A DNA stretch of 64,000 nucleotides from Eukaryota sp. TZLM1-RC (lineage: Eukaryota; Metamonada: BaSk clade): contig JAUPSS010000004.1 in assembly GCA_040285825.1 (NCBI GenBank), positions 5,029,658-5,093,657 of the forward strand, written 5' to 3'. Positions within the stretch are counted from its first letter, which is position 1, and every line of letters starts with the position of its first letter. Of this stretch, positions 20,201 to 30,328 are shown piece after piece. The notes beneath the pieces were generated by a model. It ran no database searches and was not told the DNA's origin. It saw only the letters and a program-made list of their open reading frames with translations. The position numbers and the translations under genes were made by a program.

Positions 20201-23200
20201 GAGTAGGATAGCATAGAGTTCCTTTTTGGTTTGTCGGCCAGTTCTTTTTGCGAGTTGGTTAACAACCGGCTGAAGAAGCTGATAGGCCTACATTTCCTGT
20301 TGATCAGGGGGGTACCGGGGTCGTCGACTTGTTCGATTTGTTCCCATATGACGCCGCCTACAGCTATGTCGGACGCATCGCAACTAATTAAAATTTGGTT
20401 TTCCAGCGGAGGTAAGCTGAGCGGCATGTGCTTCGCTATCAGTTGTTTGATCTTTTGAAGGAGTCCGTCGTGCATGTCGGTCCATTGAAGGCGTTGCGCG
20501 CGGGGTTTGGGTTTAACTTTGGAGTTATTTCCATCCTTCTTAGTCAATCTGATGATAGGAGCGATGAGCTCAGATACCTGAGGAAGCCATTCTCTAATGA
20601 AGTTGACTGATCCTACGAGGCTGCGGACGTCTTTGATTGTCTTTGGTCTAGGTAGATTCAACAAAGATTCAACGCGAGTGGGATCGATAGTCCGTTGTTT
20701 GTTTTGGAAAACACTGCCCAGTATCTTGATTGGGTGTCTGGAAGACACGAAATGGCACTTTGGAAGTCCCAAGGAAACTCTTTTGCATCTGGCTTGATCA
20801 AGGACGCGACGGAGGCGTTCAATGAATTCGTCAAAGGTTGAACCTATGATTATGATGTCATCTATGTAAATGAAGACACCGTCTCCCGAGAAGATGTCAG
20901 CCATGACGTTTTGGAAAACGGCTGGGACATTCTTTAGGCCAAAAGCTGCACGTTTGAACATGATGCTTTTGCCAGGAATGCTCAGGGCTGTTTTCTGCCA
21001 ATCCTTTTCGGCAATCTTGAGTTGCCAGAAGGCTTTGGGGAGGTCAAGGGTGCCTATGTAGTTCGCTTGGGAGAGAAATGCCAGCACATCGGAGATCCTT
21101 GGAAGGTTGGGCTCAACAGGAATGGTGTTGGCGTTGACTCCGTCCTTGCCACTATAGTCACCGGTAAGGCGGGGCTTACGGTGATCTGGGTAGACCACTA
21201 GACAGACAGGGGAGCTGAACTCATGGTTCGATGGAACAGCAAATCCTGAGTCTACGAGTTCGTCGAAAATTTGGTCAGCGACCTCTAGCCTGGCTGGATT
21301 CAGGGTCCTGGGGGGTCTTCTAACTCTGACGTCTTCGTTGTAGAAGTTGATTTCCATGGGAGGGCAATCAATACCTTCAGCATGAGGCTTGAGGGTAAAT
21401 ACGTCTTCGAACTCCTTCAAAGTTTGAAGTAGGGACTTCTTGAAATGGTCGTTGTCGAGGTTGATGGTACAACCAGATGAGTTGATGTGTTCCAACCAAC
21501 GTGTGGAAACGTTGACGACTTCCGAAGCTTGTGATATTCGATGATCGAATTCAGCTTCAGGTAATAGTAATGTGCGACAGGCGTCGTCCATTCTAATATA
21601 AATGCCCTTGTTGTTCATCAGCCCAAGGTGACTCAACAAGTCAGCACCAATGAGAATGGTCTCATGTCCAGGAACGATGCTGAACTTGTGTTTCACGTGT
21701 ACAATCTGGGTAACACTACCTAGTCTAATGCTAAGGGTTCCAGAAGCAGTACCAAGGGACTGTGAGGTAGTTCCATCAGCAATCTTGTATGAAATGGTTT
21801 CGTTGGAACGTGCCATGTTACAATTACTGATGACGTCTTCCGAGACTACTGAGCATGTTGCACCAGAATCGATTATGCCTTTAACTTCGACATTGTTGAT
21901 CAAGAAGTTTAATTGTAGGCAGTTGTGATTCATGGATTGTACCATAAAAATTGTGTCAGAATCATGTCCATTTAGGTCGGCTTGTTCTGAGAAGAAGTTA
22001 GCCTGACTGTTGGGTATCTTGGTAGGTTCCAAGTTTGCAAGCGGATTGATAAGAGAATCTTTCCATGCTGAACTTTCTGTATGTGGTTGTGTTGTTGTTG
22101 TAGGGGGTATGGTTTCTAAAGTACATAAATAGTGACGGGAACGTTTATTGTAAGAAGAGCCTCTGCCTCTGCCGCGAGTACCTCTTCGACTACGGAAACC
22201 AGAACCTCTAGAACTTCTACCTCGAGCTTGTTGTTGAGCTTGTTGCTCTCTCCATTTCTTGCTCCTTTGGCAGTCTTCACTGGGGCACCTTTCGGTCGGA
22301 TGGCCCTTTTGCTTACAGAAGTTGCTTTGGACATCAGCGGCCTGGGAAGACGATTGTGGTAGGCTTCCTCCTCTCTTACTTTGTTTTGGGCGTTTACCTG
22401 GACCAGAACCTCGTGGTCTGGGGATGTCAGGTGGGGAGGGAACGACCATGGGAGGTCGGCGAGAGGCCTGCTGGTGAGTTAATTGGTTCTGATAGGTGAA
22501 ATCGACATGGTTCAGTTGTTCCATGAACGATCTGGCGTTACAGAAATTCTCGTATTCAATTTGGAGAACACTAAAGAATTCGCCAAGGGTGTGCCCATCG
22601 CATGAGTAGTGGGAGGGAGAGGACCAGATCCTGAGGAGTCTGTCTCTGATAGGGATAATTCCTACGCTTTCTAAGACATGAGTAGCAACTACCCAGTCTG
22701 GAAGTCTATCAGCTGGAGGAGTGGAGCTTATGGAGAATGTTCTCAATTGTTGAGAGATGCCCCTAAATTCTTGGATGGCGGTGGAGCGAGTCAGAACTCT
22801 GCCTATGTTGACCATGAAGTCAATCCATCTATTGCCATAATCTCTTTCCGACCAGTCCATGTTGGTTGCGAGGAGAGCTCGATTAGCCTCATCCAGTCTG
22901 CTGAATTGGGTTCTTTTTAGAATTTGAGCCCAAATGATGCGTTCATCTCTTGAGGTAGGGACCGTGGGAGAAGAGATAGCTAGGTGAGCACCTTGGTATC
23001 GTAGCGCATTTAACACCTCGGGGGTGACACATTCAGCGAGGCCTCGGGGGTTGATCCTCATGGCTTGGCGGAACAAGTCCCATTCGTGAACTGGTTCTCC
23101 AGAGATGTTACCAAAATACTCATCGATCGGTGGTTGGGAACCTTCTCTAGCTAGTTCTAATTCTTCACGTAGTCTGGCAACTTCGTTAGCTAGAGCTATC

Positions 23201-24240
23201 TGGGCTGGATCCTCAACGTTACCTCTCGTTTCTCTTAGGACTCGGTCGGTACGACTCCAGAGAATGAATTTGTTGACAAACTTTAGGAGTTTATCAGCGT
23301 CTCTCAAATCAGAAGCTTCAAGATACGGACGTTTAGGACGGTCCCTACGTCTGTCATCTCGATCTCTTGATCCAATCATTGAAGAGAGGAGAAGGCTACT
23401 TTCGTATGTGCCCGAGAAAGGTGAATGATGTGAGGAAATGGAGGATGTTGAACCTGTCGTGGAAGGTGTAGGTAGGGGTTGAGGAGCTCGACTAACGGGA
23501 GTGATGGGAGCAGGTACTGCATCAGAAGATGTGGTGGGGGTGGGTGATTCGCTGCTCACAGTGACAACGTCGTCGTCAGCTTGTTCCATAGCAGATTGGT
23601 TGGGGTTAGAGGTTTCCGTGATAGGAAATGAATCAGTTTCCATAGGAGGTTGTGGTGATTCAGGAGGTTGAGCGGAGGAAGATGGAGCTTCACTCTGTTG
23701 AGGTTCAGGGGAAGGTACTGTCTCTTCAATCTGGGCTAGAACCTGGTAAGAAGAGATCGCTGGTTGAACCAAGCGTGTTTTCTCTATACGACCTTCTACC
23801 ATTACCCACTTTAACATCCTGGATTCTATGCATCCAGGGAAAACGGTGACGAGCTGGAGGGCTCTTTGAAGATTGCCAGATCTTCTGTGGTCAGGACCAC
23901 AATATGACGCTATATGATCAGGACGTCTATCATATAGAAAGAGTCTTTCACCATATGTGGTTTCGGTAAACCACCACCCTGTTCTATAATCTCTGTCGAT
24001 GAGGATATCGAGAGATGCGTTGTACCCAGGGCTGAACCTAGGGTATGGGCAAGGGTTGTGAACGTTTATGAAGAGGTTGTCTTCATCTCCAGCGAAGCGT
24101 CTGAATACTCCTTCTCGAGTAGTTCTCATGAACCTAACTCCGGGTCTTGGTTCATAAGTTGGTTCAGGGTCATTCCTGGAGGTTTCTGGGGTGATCCTTT
24201 CATCGGAAAGAAATGGAGACCAATTCTGGGAGAGATCCAT
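20194..24240 (-). CDS. Gag-Pol polyprotein of the Ty3/gypsy element
   Basis: 1348 aa. The N-terminal third is a capsid-like region. Around residue 640 is a degenerate zinc knuckle (FCKQKGHPTERC, lacking the first Cys), followed by an Arg/Gly-rich tract. An aspartic protease with IIDSGATCSVVS lies near residue 785. Reverse transcriptase spans about 950-1180 with YIDDIIII as catalytic motif (about 1123) and an AAFGLKNVPAVFQ block. RNase H begins near 1283 (LISCDASDIAVGG). The frame breaks at 20194 within RNase H, near an AAAAAGG run, and the sense continues in the next frame. The protein polymerises and processes element DNA in virus-like particles. Confidence 0.9.
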   Translation of the reverse strand: MDLSQNWSPFLSDERITPETSRNDPEPTYEPRPGVRFMRTTREGVFRRFAGDEDNLFINVHNPCPYPRFSPGYNASLDILIDRDYRTGWWFTETTYGERLFLYDRRPDHIASYCGPDHRRSGNLQRALQLVTVFPGCIESRMLKWVMVEGRIEKTRLVQPAISSYQVLAQIEETVPSPEPQQSEAPSSSAQPPESPQPPMETDSFPITETSNPNQSAMEQADDDVVTVSSESPTPTTSSDAVPAPITPVSRAPQPLPTPSTTGSTSSISSHHSPFSGTYESSLLLSSMIGSRDRDDRRRDRPKRPYLEASDLRDADKLLKFVNKFILWSRTDRVLRETRGNVEDPAQIALANEVARLREELELAREGSQPPIDEYFGNISGEPVHEWDLFRQAMRINPRGLAECVTPEVLNALRYQGAHLAISSPTVPTSRDERIIWAQILKRTQFSRLDEANRALLATNMDWSERDYGNRWIDFMVNIGRVLTRSTAIQEFRGISQQLRTFSISSTPPADRLPDWVVATHVLESVGIIPIRDRLLRIWSSPSHYSCDGHTLGEFFSVLQIEYENFCNARSFMEQLNHVDFTYQNQLTHQQASRRPPMVVPSPPDIPRPRGSGPGKRPKQSKRGGSLPQSSSQAADVQSNFCKQKGHPTERCPSEDCQRSKKWREQQAQQQARGRSSRGSGFRSRRGTRGRGRGSSYNKRSRHYLCTLETIPPTTTTQPHTESSAWKDSLINPLANLEPTKIPNSQANFFSEQADLNGHDSDTIFMVQSMNHNCLQLNFLINNVEVKGIIDSGATCSVVSEDVISNCNMARSNETISYKIADGTTSQSLGTASGTLSIRLGSVTQIVHVKHKFSIVPGHETILIGADLLSHLGLMNNKGIYIRMDDACRTLLLPEAEFDHRISQASEVVNVSTRWLEHINSSGCTINLDNDHFKKSLLQTLKEFEDVFTLKPHAEGIDCPPMEINFYNEDVRVRRPPRTLNPARLEVADQIFDELVDSGFAVPSNHEFSSPVCLVVYPDHRKPRLTGDYSGKDGVNANTIPVEPNLPRISDVLAFLSQANYIGTLDLPKAFWQLKIAEKDWQKTALSIPGKSIMFKRAAFGLKNVPAVFQNVMADIFSGDGVFIYIDDIIIIGSTFDEFIERLRRVLDQARCKRVSLGLPKCHFVSSRHPIKILGSVFQNKQRTIDPTRVESLLNLPRPKTIKDVRSLVGSVNFIREWLPQVSELIAPIIRLTKKDGNNSKVKPKPRAQRLQWTDMHDGLLQKIKQLIAKHMPLSLPPLENQILISCDASDIAVGGVIWEQIEQVDDPGTPLINRKCRPISFFSRLLTNSQKELADKPKRNSMLSYSC

Positions 24241-25451
24241 ATTCCTAAGTCGTTCTCGACTTTGGGGCCGTAGAAAGGAGGACGCTTGTTGCTCATCTCC
24301 GTGGGAGGGATGGCCTCTGGGTCCTCTGGAATGACTCGTGTGTCCCTATATCTAGCGTAAGGGTTGTGCTGGCGGGAAGCACCATGATGAACACTTGAGC
24401 TAGCATAGGAGCTAGTTTGAGAAGGGGTGTGTTTAGCAAGTGTAGAGGATGTTCCTCTTCTAGCCTGTAACTCTCTTTCCAGTCTGTTCTTGAGTTTCCA
24501 GATTCGATCTTCATGGATGTAACGTTCTAAATATTTTTCAGAAACCTCACCAGTTTCTCTATCAATTTCAGGAACATGTTCCGTGGGAGGAACCGGAGGT
24601 TGAGCTGTGTGAGAAAATTCCCTGGGAGGTTCCTCATAGTCAACCAGATCTGAGAATAATAGTTCATACCTCTTCCTTTGCTCTTCGGAAAGATGCGAAG
24701 GAAAATTTGGTGTGCTAGGAGTGGAATCTCTAGCTTGGGGAGGGGAAACAGACAGATTGTTAACTCCTCTTACTGTTGATGTAGTAAGAGGAGATCCTGA
24801 AGTTGGGACAGCAGGATTTTGAATAGTTCTCCTAACAGTTGGAACTGCAGGGAGAAGCTGTTGAGAGTGAGAGGGTGGGACCTCAGAACTGGATGGAAGG
24901 GATGAAGATGGTACTTCAATGGCCTTCTTAGAGGAGGAAGAGGGTTGGTCTTCCAATCCTTCTTTTGCAGTGAGAGAAGGTTGAACAGTCTCTGTGCTCT
25001 GAGTAGAAGGTGAAGGTGGTACTTCAGAACTTCTTCCAGGGAGGGGAGAAGGTGGGACTTCAGATGCCCCCAATTGCGAAGGGGGAAGAGTAGCAACGGA
25101 ATCCTCAACATCTTCATCGTCGTAGGAGACTAATGAAGGACTTCTTCCTTCAGAAGGAATAGAATCCTTAGAAGGGTTGTCTCCTTCCGCAGGAACGGAA
25201 TCCCGAGGAGAGGAACTTCCTTCCATTGGAACGGAATCCTCAGGAAGGGAACTATCTTCCCTTGGGGTAGAACCCTCGGGAAGAGTTGCTTCAGGAAGCG
25301 CAGAAGCCTCAACCGAAGAAGGAGGCACGGAAGCAGGGTCTGTGGTTAGTGGTGAGGAAGAGGGACCAGTCTCTTCCTCAAGGATCCTACGCTGAGCCGG
25401 GGACGACCCAATACGTATTGATGGTCTTGGCTGTTGGTTATTGTCTGACAT
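24126..25451 (-). CDS. First ORF of the Ty3/gypsy element, Ser/Pro/Glu-rich (gag-like N-terminus)
   Basis: 441 aa starting in the 5' LTR (MSDNNQQPRPS). The first 200 residues are low-complexity with repeated units around EDSxPxEGxSP (bases about 25130-25320) and PSSxLPGxSSEVPPSP. No capsid motif or zinc knuckle is visible here; they lie in the next frame, which overlaps by 115 bp (24126-24240). It may be a separate structural protein or be fused to the next ORF by ribosomal frameshifting. The repeats suggest replication slippage. Confidence 0.7.
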   Translation of the reverse strand: MSDNNQQPRPSIRIGSSPAQRRILEEETGPSSSPLTTDPASVPPSSVEASALPEATLPEGSTPREDSSLPEDSVPMEGSSSPRDSVPAEGDNPSKDSIPSEGRSPSLVSYDDEDVEDSVATLPPSQLGASEVPPSPLPGRSSEVPPSPSTQSTETVQPSLTAKEGLEDQPSSSSKKAIEVPSSSLPSSSEVPPSHSQQLLPAVPTVRRTIQNPAVPTSGSPLTTSTVRGVNNLSVSPPQARDSTPSTPNFPSHLSEEQRKRYELLFSDLVDYEEPPREFSHTAQPPVPPTEHVPEIDRETGEVSEKYLERYIHEDRIWKLKNRLERELQARRGTSSTLAKHTPSQTSSYASSSVHHGASRQHNPYARYRDTRVIPEDPEAIPPTEMSNKRPPFYGPKVENDLGIWISPRIGLHFFPMKGSPQKPPGMTLNQLMNQDPELGS

Positions 25452-25572
25452 ACAATGTGGAGTAACAGAAGTGTAATTTATTACGAAGAGGTATTGTATT
25501 CCCTCTTCTTAAGCTAACAGGCGGAATACTAATAACTAAACTATTAACTATAAATACTATTCAAGACTAACA
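25419..25572 (-). repeat. 5' LTR of the Ty3/gypsy element
   Basis: Direct repeat of 18183-18336. The first ATG of the gag-like frame (25451) lies 33 bp inside its downstream end, so the LTR is both regulatory and coding. Confidence 0.93.
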
Positions 25573-25575
25573 CTG

Positions 25576-26515
25576 AGCCCCAAAGCAGAGGTAATTGATT
25601 TTCCAAAACCACTCACTCAATCCTCTTTGAACACCTTGTCGTTTGAGAATTTTTACAGGTATCTCATTGGAATAACTCCCACTTATCAGAAATTGGGAGC
25701 AGAAAACAATTTTTTGGTTTCGTAAACTCTGACCAATAGTAGAAGAATTTGAGACGAAAAAAGTTTGCTTTTTTGGAAAGAATGATAAATGACCTTGATC
25801 CAACTTCGTCCTTAAAATTAGAAAAACATGTTAAACTATTTTTGCTCAAAGTGTGCTATACTGGAAGAATAACCGAAATTTTGAAATTTTGTGCTTCTTC
25901 CATAGCATTGGATTTTTATCGTTCCTTTAATTCGTTGAGAACAAAACTTTCCTCTGATTTATTGGATTTAGAACCAGGAATGTTGAAAAGTTACTTATTT
26001 TCGGCAATAAATTTTGGTGGTGTTGGTTTTACAAAATCTTCTTTTTTGTGTCAAGCAGCATTTTTAGGTGGATGCAAGAATTTTATTTTCAAATTTTCTC
26101 GTAGATTTCCTGAAAATTCTCATTTGTTAGTTCCCAGCTGCAGTCCATATTTGAATGAGTTATCTTGTGAACTTGATAGATTGCCACCACATATCTGGAC
26201 CAAATGTTTTCCCAAATCAATTCAAGAAAATCCAAACCGATCTCTTGTTAATATGCAGTTTTGCTGTAAAAGCTTCAACAAAAATTGTCAAAGATTTTTG
26301 ACAGCTTCCATTTTGATGTTGGACTTGACTTCGTCAAGAAAAAGATTCCCGCTTTTGCAAATCTTTGACAAGCTATGTGTGATAGTACGTGATTTAGTAA
26401 CAACCATTGCTCAAGTTCATGGCACTCTTTTAACCGATTCTGCCAGAACTTTGAATATGAAGCCTCGTTCCTGTTTTTGGCATGATAATTTGCTTCATCA
26501 TTTTATTTGTTAAAT
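25576..26515 (+). mobile_element. LINE D copy, central part
   Basis: A 254-aa open frame from 25749 with the thumb region and the shared block INFGGVGFTKSSFLCQAAFLG, then SFNKNCQRF and a C-rich end. The sequence before 25749 is the same protein in broken frames. The Ty3/gypsy element sits directly to its left, so that element may have landed in this copy. The sense stops at about 26513 and resumes at 27215. Confidence 0.7.
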
Positions 26516-27214
26516 TTTAAACATATTATGGCAGTAAGCTCTCTATGTCTTCTCGGCCGTGGTAACCAACCAAAGTTGAACATTTATAGACAGCGAGAAC
26601 TAATACAATTCCTTGATTACTATCATTAAATCAATTTAAATCACCAGTTTTTTCAATAACAAAAAAATCAGATGTAATTTCATTCCCTTTTTGGGTCTTG
26701 AAAAGTTCATCAGCGATATTTGTTTTTTCCTCTTTAGTCTAATGGTTTCTAACTCATTTTTTACTTCATTCAGAGTATACAAATTGACACCTATCTCTAC
26801 TGGTTTGGGTTTTCGTGGTTGTGACAAGAAAAAGCGAGAAGTTACAAATATTAATGAGTCAGGAAACCAGAAAGAACGAGAATTTATTGAGAATGAGGAA
26901 TTATATATCGAGAAGATATAGAGAGTTTACTGTATTTTAGAAGCAATGTACATAAGGCAGTTTGAGATTAATTATATTGTACGTGTAAGTCTTATAGAAT
27001 TGAATGTTTTTTGGAACTTCTGTTGCTAAAGCTGTTTGATGGTGATGATTTTCATAAGAAAAATAGTGGTGATGTCAAAATGTCCGGATTGAATGGAACC
27101 TTCATTTTAGCATAGTAATGTCTGCTGACTATCTGTAATGTCTCAAATGAAAGGATTGCTAATTCTGAAATTCATAATCGTTTTTCAAATGCTGAAAATT
27201 TCAAATCAAAACAT
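26516..27214. other. Insert or spacer inside a LINE D copy
   Basis: Separates two halves of one LINE D protein. A minus-strand stretch at 26640-26870 reads like coding sequence (QPRKPKPVEIGVNLYTLNEV, then NELETIRLKRKKQ) but has no ATG and a one-base shift before its end. I cannot assign it. The remainder shows nothing. Confidence 0.35.
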
Positions 27215-27567
27215 ACAGTGAACCATTGTCCAAATTGTTCACCCAACAGCATGCAAAATACAATTTGTATCCATTTGTATTTTCTCTATTTGGTTCGCTT
27301 GCTCCCACGACTATTCGTTTTTTGGCAGATTTTGAAATGATTGTAAAGAGAAGAGCCAAACGAAATTTCAACAGATTGTTTTGGCACGATAGAATTGTGT
27401 TTTCTATTTTGAAGGGGATGTTGAAAATGGTTTCTGATGCTTTGCTTTCTCTTGGATCTCACTATGAGAGAGTTGCATCTAGTGTTTTTGTTTTGGGAGA
27501 GATGGATTATTTAGATGCTGATTTGTATGTTTTTTTTAAAAAACTGGAATATTTATTGAGATAAAAA
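27215..27567 (+). mobile_element. LINE D 3' end
   Basis: Encodes the family C-terminus: YPFVFSLFGSLAPTTIRF, RLFWHDRIVFSILKGM and an acidic end, matching the C-terminal endonuclease segment of the other families. Confidence 0.7.
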
Positions 27568-28425
27568 TAACCATCTAGAATTCAATATCCTCCAAACAAG
27601 CGTCACTATTACTGAACCTACTCACAGCATAACGTTCATATTCTACACCAATAGCTAAAAGTGCCCTTGAAATCATTGTAGGAATAGACTTGAAAATGCA
27701 AAAAACAATTCTATTTAACCAGAAAGTGGAGTTCATTGTTTTACCAGACCTATTCAGTAACACTTTTTTAAAATTTTCCAAAAAGTGCAACCTTGAAGGT
27801 CCAATATTGCCAAAAAGAGAAATTGCAAACGGCACAAACTGATATTTCACATGTTCCACTCTACCTAACTGTGCCAAAGGTTCTTCATATTTTTTTATCT
27901 TCTTTTTTTTCGGCGTTAGATAACGGCGAATCAGCGGAATACACTAAACGAGCAGCAGAATTTTTGCAAACATCAACTGAGACAACATCTACAACATTGA
28001 GAACACCATCGATCCCTGGAGCTACTAAATCTGCCCTTCTTTTACCAAAGGAATCATCAGTTTGATCTGAAGACAGCTTACGTACTAGTGGCTCAATAAA
28101 TGCCTCTATATTGAAACTTTTGCACATGGCATATAATTGCTCACGAACTGAGTCATGAACAATTGAGCGATAAGTTATAAAATACTTACAGTTTAAAATA
28201 TGGGAAAGTGTAACAACACTCTTGCAGCGACAAATTAAATCATTTGGTAATGAACAAGGCCATAGAAAACATCTCATTCTCATTGCAGTGGTCCATTGGT
28301 GATCATTAAGTAGAGGGCCATAAATGTTGGGAATTTGGGAGATTAGGCAACTTGAGCAACTGTCTTCAAGATCAATCAAAAAGTTTGCAAAAACGGGATT
28401 TTTTTCCTTAGCCAAGCTAAGACGT
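27568..28425 (-). mobile_element. LINE C copy, best preserved C-terminus
   Basis: Two open segments (28415-27885 and 27877-27575) form the C-terminal 275 aa. They contain the R2-type zinc motif CRCKSVVTLSHILNC (C-x-C-x7-H-x3-C), the endonuclease core RRADLVAPGIDG and VVDVVSVDV, then AISLFGNIGPSRLHF. A one-base shift at a poly-A run (about 27900) separates them. The copy is 5'-truncated in the domain preceding the zinc motif, with an oppositely oriented LINE D tail to its left. Confidence 0.8.
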
Positions 28426-28579
28426 ACGTAAGATTTGTATGTTGTGTAATAAATATATATATGAAAAAAAAGTTTAATGTTATTACATACCTTTAAATTC
28501 CAAATACTTCAAGAAATACTTGAAGAATTCCAGTAGTACATACTAGAAATTCGGAATTCCAGGAATAATGGAATTCAAA

Positions 28580-28845
28580 GGTAGGTCTTGGACGTTTTTT
28601 CATCTATTGTCAAAAATAGAACTGGAAGAATATTTGACCGAACGTTTTGGCAAAACCGAATTGCATTTTCTATTTTTGAGGGAATGTATAGTCTTGTTTC
28701 TAGGTCGTTGTTATCACTAGGAAAATTTTATGAGAAAAAAGCTGTAGGTAAGTTTTCAATAGTAGATGTGGAGTATGAGGAGATTGATTTTTGGTTTTTT
28801 AATTTTGCTTAAATAAAATATGTATCGAAAAAAAACGTTCAGGGA
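28580..28845 (+). mobile_element. Short LINE E 3' end, with terminal poly-A
   Basis: Encodes RTFWQNRIAFSIFEGMYSLVSR and ends in TAA, an AATAAA and a run of A (about 28829-28836). It lies directly against the nuclease relic on its right. Confidence 0.7.
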
Positions 28846-29421
28846 TATTTTCAGTATCTGATTGCAATGACAACAGAGTGGTCGATGTTACTCAACCTAC
28901 TGAAATTGGGTTAATGTGAATCCTCAAAGAGATACACTGAAAGATAAAGTGTATTGGACCTCCATCTATATCAAGGAAGAAGAAAAGCTATACGCTGTAA
29001 TGGCTTCGACTATTGTATCCGTCGCCAAAAGAGATTCAGCCATTTTGTCCAGAAAATCAAAGACATGGCTGAAAATCGTGAAGTGATTATTTGGTTTGGT
29101 AAAGGAGGTGATGGACCCTGCCGTCAAAGAGTGAAAACACCAAGAAAGCGTTTTCTGAAGTATCTCATGGCTCGATTTCCAACCGTGAAGGATGGAGATG
29201 AATACTACACATCTGCCAAGATGAACTGTTGCAAAGTTTTCCATGGCGACCTTTACTTCATAGAGAATGGAGAAAGGAAAAAGTTTAAAGCCTATTTTGC
29301 ATGTCCAAAATGTGGGATGGTTTGGTCAAGAGATATATCTGCATCGAGAAACCAGTGGGAGATTGCAGTAAGCGAGTATTTTTTGAACCCAAGACCCCTA
29401 GCACTTAGAAGACCTCAATAA
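28846..29421 (+). pseudogene. C-terminal half of a TnpB/Fanzor-type RNA-guided nuclease
   Basis: The main open frame (28948-29421, no ATG until 29065) encodes RRQKRFSHFVQKIKDM, VIIWFGKGGDGP, a basic stretch, DEYYTSAKMNCC, a second zinc-binding pair ACPKCG, and WSRDISASRNQW. This is the order of TnpB and eukaryotic Fanzor C-termini: the D/E-x-x-TS turn, a zinc ribbon, and the RuvC-III R-D-x-x-A-x-x-N motif. The first Cys pair is adjacent (CC) rather than C-x2-C. Just upstream, in another frame, GIFSVSD recalls the strand after the RuvC-I aspartate, but the aspartate itself is cut off by the LINE E copy ending at 28845. With about 155 aa instead of 400 or more, and at least one frameshift near 29010, it is a relic. 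Assignment is by motif only. Confidence 0.55.
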
Positions 29422-29533
29422 GAGTATTCAAATCCGACGTATTTTGATCTAAGCCAATCATCTCATTAAGTTTAGATATGCGGATGTGTCAGATACAGAA
29501 TGCATTTCCAGTGAAAACCAAAGACACATCCAA

Positions 29534-30328
29534 ATGAATATGCAATTACTCTGCGTCACTGCCTTTATAATGATGGCTCTGGGCTCTACAGAGTACTTCT
29601 ACATCAACAATTTAGCTTGTAAGTTACAAATTCCCTCGACCACTGCCAAAAATGCTGTTATAATCAGCCATGGTCTGTTTTCACACAAAGAAGACCTATT
29701 TATACCCGATATATGCGATGCTCTGGGTTCCTTTGACATTGCCTGCCTATCTTTTGATTCATCAGGATGTGGAAACTCTTCCGGGAATGCTACATATTCC
29801 ACAATGCCATCCGATATTAAAGAATTAAATTCCGTTTATTTAGAACTAGAACAAAGAAATTTTAATGTAATGGCCTTCATTGGTCACAGCAAAGGTGCAT
29901 GCAATGTTGTCCTTTACGGCTCTCGTTTTCAATCACCTCCTGTTGTTATTACCATTGCTGGAAGGGGGGATTTCATCAATGAAAAACAAAGATTCAGTGA
30001 TGAGCAAATGTTGTTATTGGAAACCCAAGGTTACTTTGATTGGACAACTGCCAGAGGAACCATTCGTGTAACAAAAGATGATTTAAAGAGAAGAAAGAAA
30101 ATTGATATTTCAAGTGCAATTCAGAAATCTAGAAATACAAAGTTTTTGTTTGTCCATGGAACTCGGGATCACACCGTTCCTTTCAATGATGTTTATATTC
30201 ACTTCAATGCATGCGAAGATGATATGGACTGCTCGCTCAAAGTTGTTGAAGGAGCTAATCATGGATTTACAAACCATAAGATGGAGTTGATTGAAGGTAT
30301 TTGTGATTTTATAAAGAGTTTTCTGTAA
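29534..30328 (+). CDS. Alpha/beta-hydrolase (serine esterase/lipase-like)
   Basis: About 264 aa from the ATG at 29534; codons farther upstream are open but lack an ATG. It has the hydrolase order: HG near the N-terminus (ISHGLFSHKEDLF, oxyanion region), DSSGCGNSSG, the nucleophile elbow GHSKGA, the acid in HGTRDHTVPF and the histidine in ANHGF. All three catalytic residues (Ser, Asp, His) are present. The N-terminal segment LLCVTAFIMMALGS is hydrophobic and could be a signal anchor, or could reflect a mis-set start. Substrate unknown; resembles the cinnamoyl-esterase/serine aminopeptidase group. Confidence 0.8.
   Translation: MNMQLLCVTAFIMMALGSTEYFYINNLACKLQIPSTTAKNAVIISHGLFSHKEDLFIPDICDALGSFDIACLSFDSSGCGNSSGNATYSTMPSDIKELNSVYLELEQRNFNVMAFIGHSKGACNVVLYGSRFQSPPVVITIAGRGDFINEKQRFSDEQMLLLETQGYFDWTTARGTIRVTKDDLKRRKKIDISSAIQKSRNTKFLFVHGTRDHTVPFNDVYIHFNACEDDMDCSLKVVEGANHGFTNHKMELIEGICDFIKSFL

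Larger units (their letters stand above)
18183..25572 (-). mobile_element. Ty3/gypsy LTR retrotransposon, possibly chromovirus
   Basis: A 7.39-kb element on the minus strand bounded by near-identical 154-bp LTRs (TGTTAG...CATCA) and flanked by a CTGA duplication (18179-18182 and 25573-25576). The order protease, reverse transcriptase, RNase H, integrase defines Ty3/gypsy. LTR identity (one mismatch) indicates recent insertion. The coding part is split over four overlapping frames. The gag/pol overlap may be a programmed frameshift, whereas the breaks near 20200 and 19640 look like mutations. No standard tRNA primer-binding site follows the 5' LTR. Confidence 0.92.

Noticed and set aside
25400-25418. 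A TGG-starting sequence (TGGGTCGTCC in element orientation) just inside the 5' LTR as a tRNA primer-binding site
   Set aside because: It starts about eight bases from the LTR end, and no T-arm complement follows at the right distance; it also encodes protein.
26640-26870. Argonaute/Piwi N-terminal similarity of a minus-strand stretch (KPKPVEIGVNLYTL)
   Set aside because: Too short and with no supporting downstream motif.
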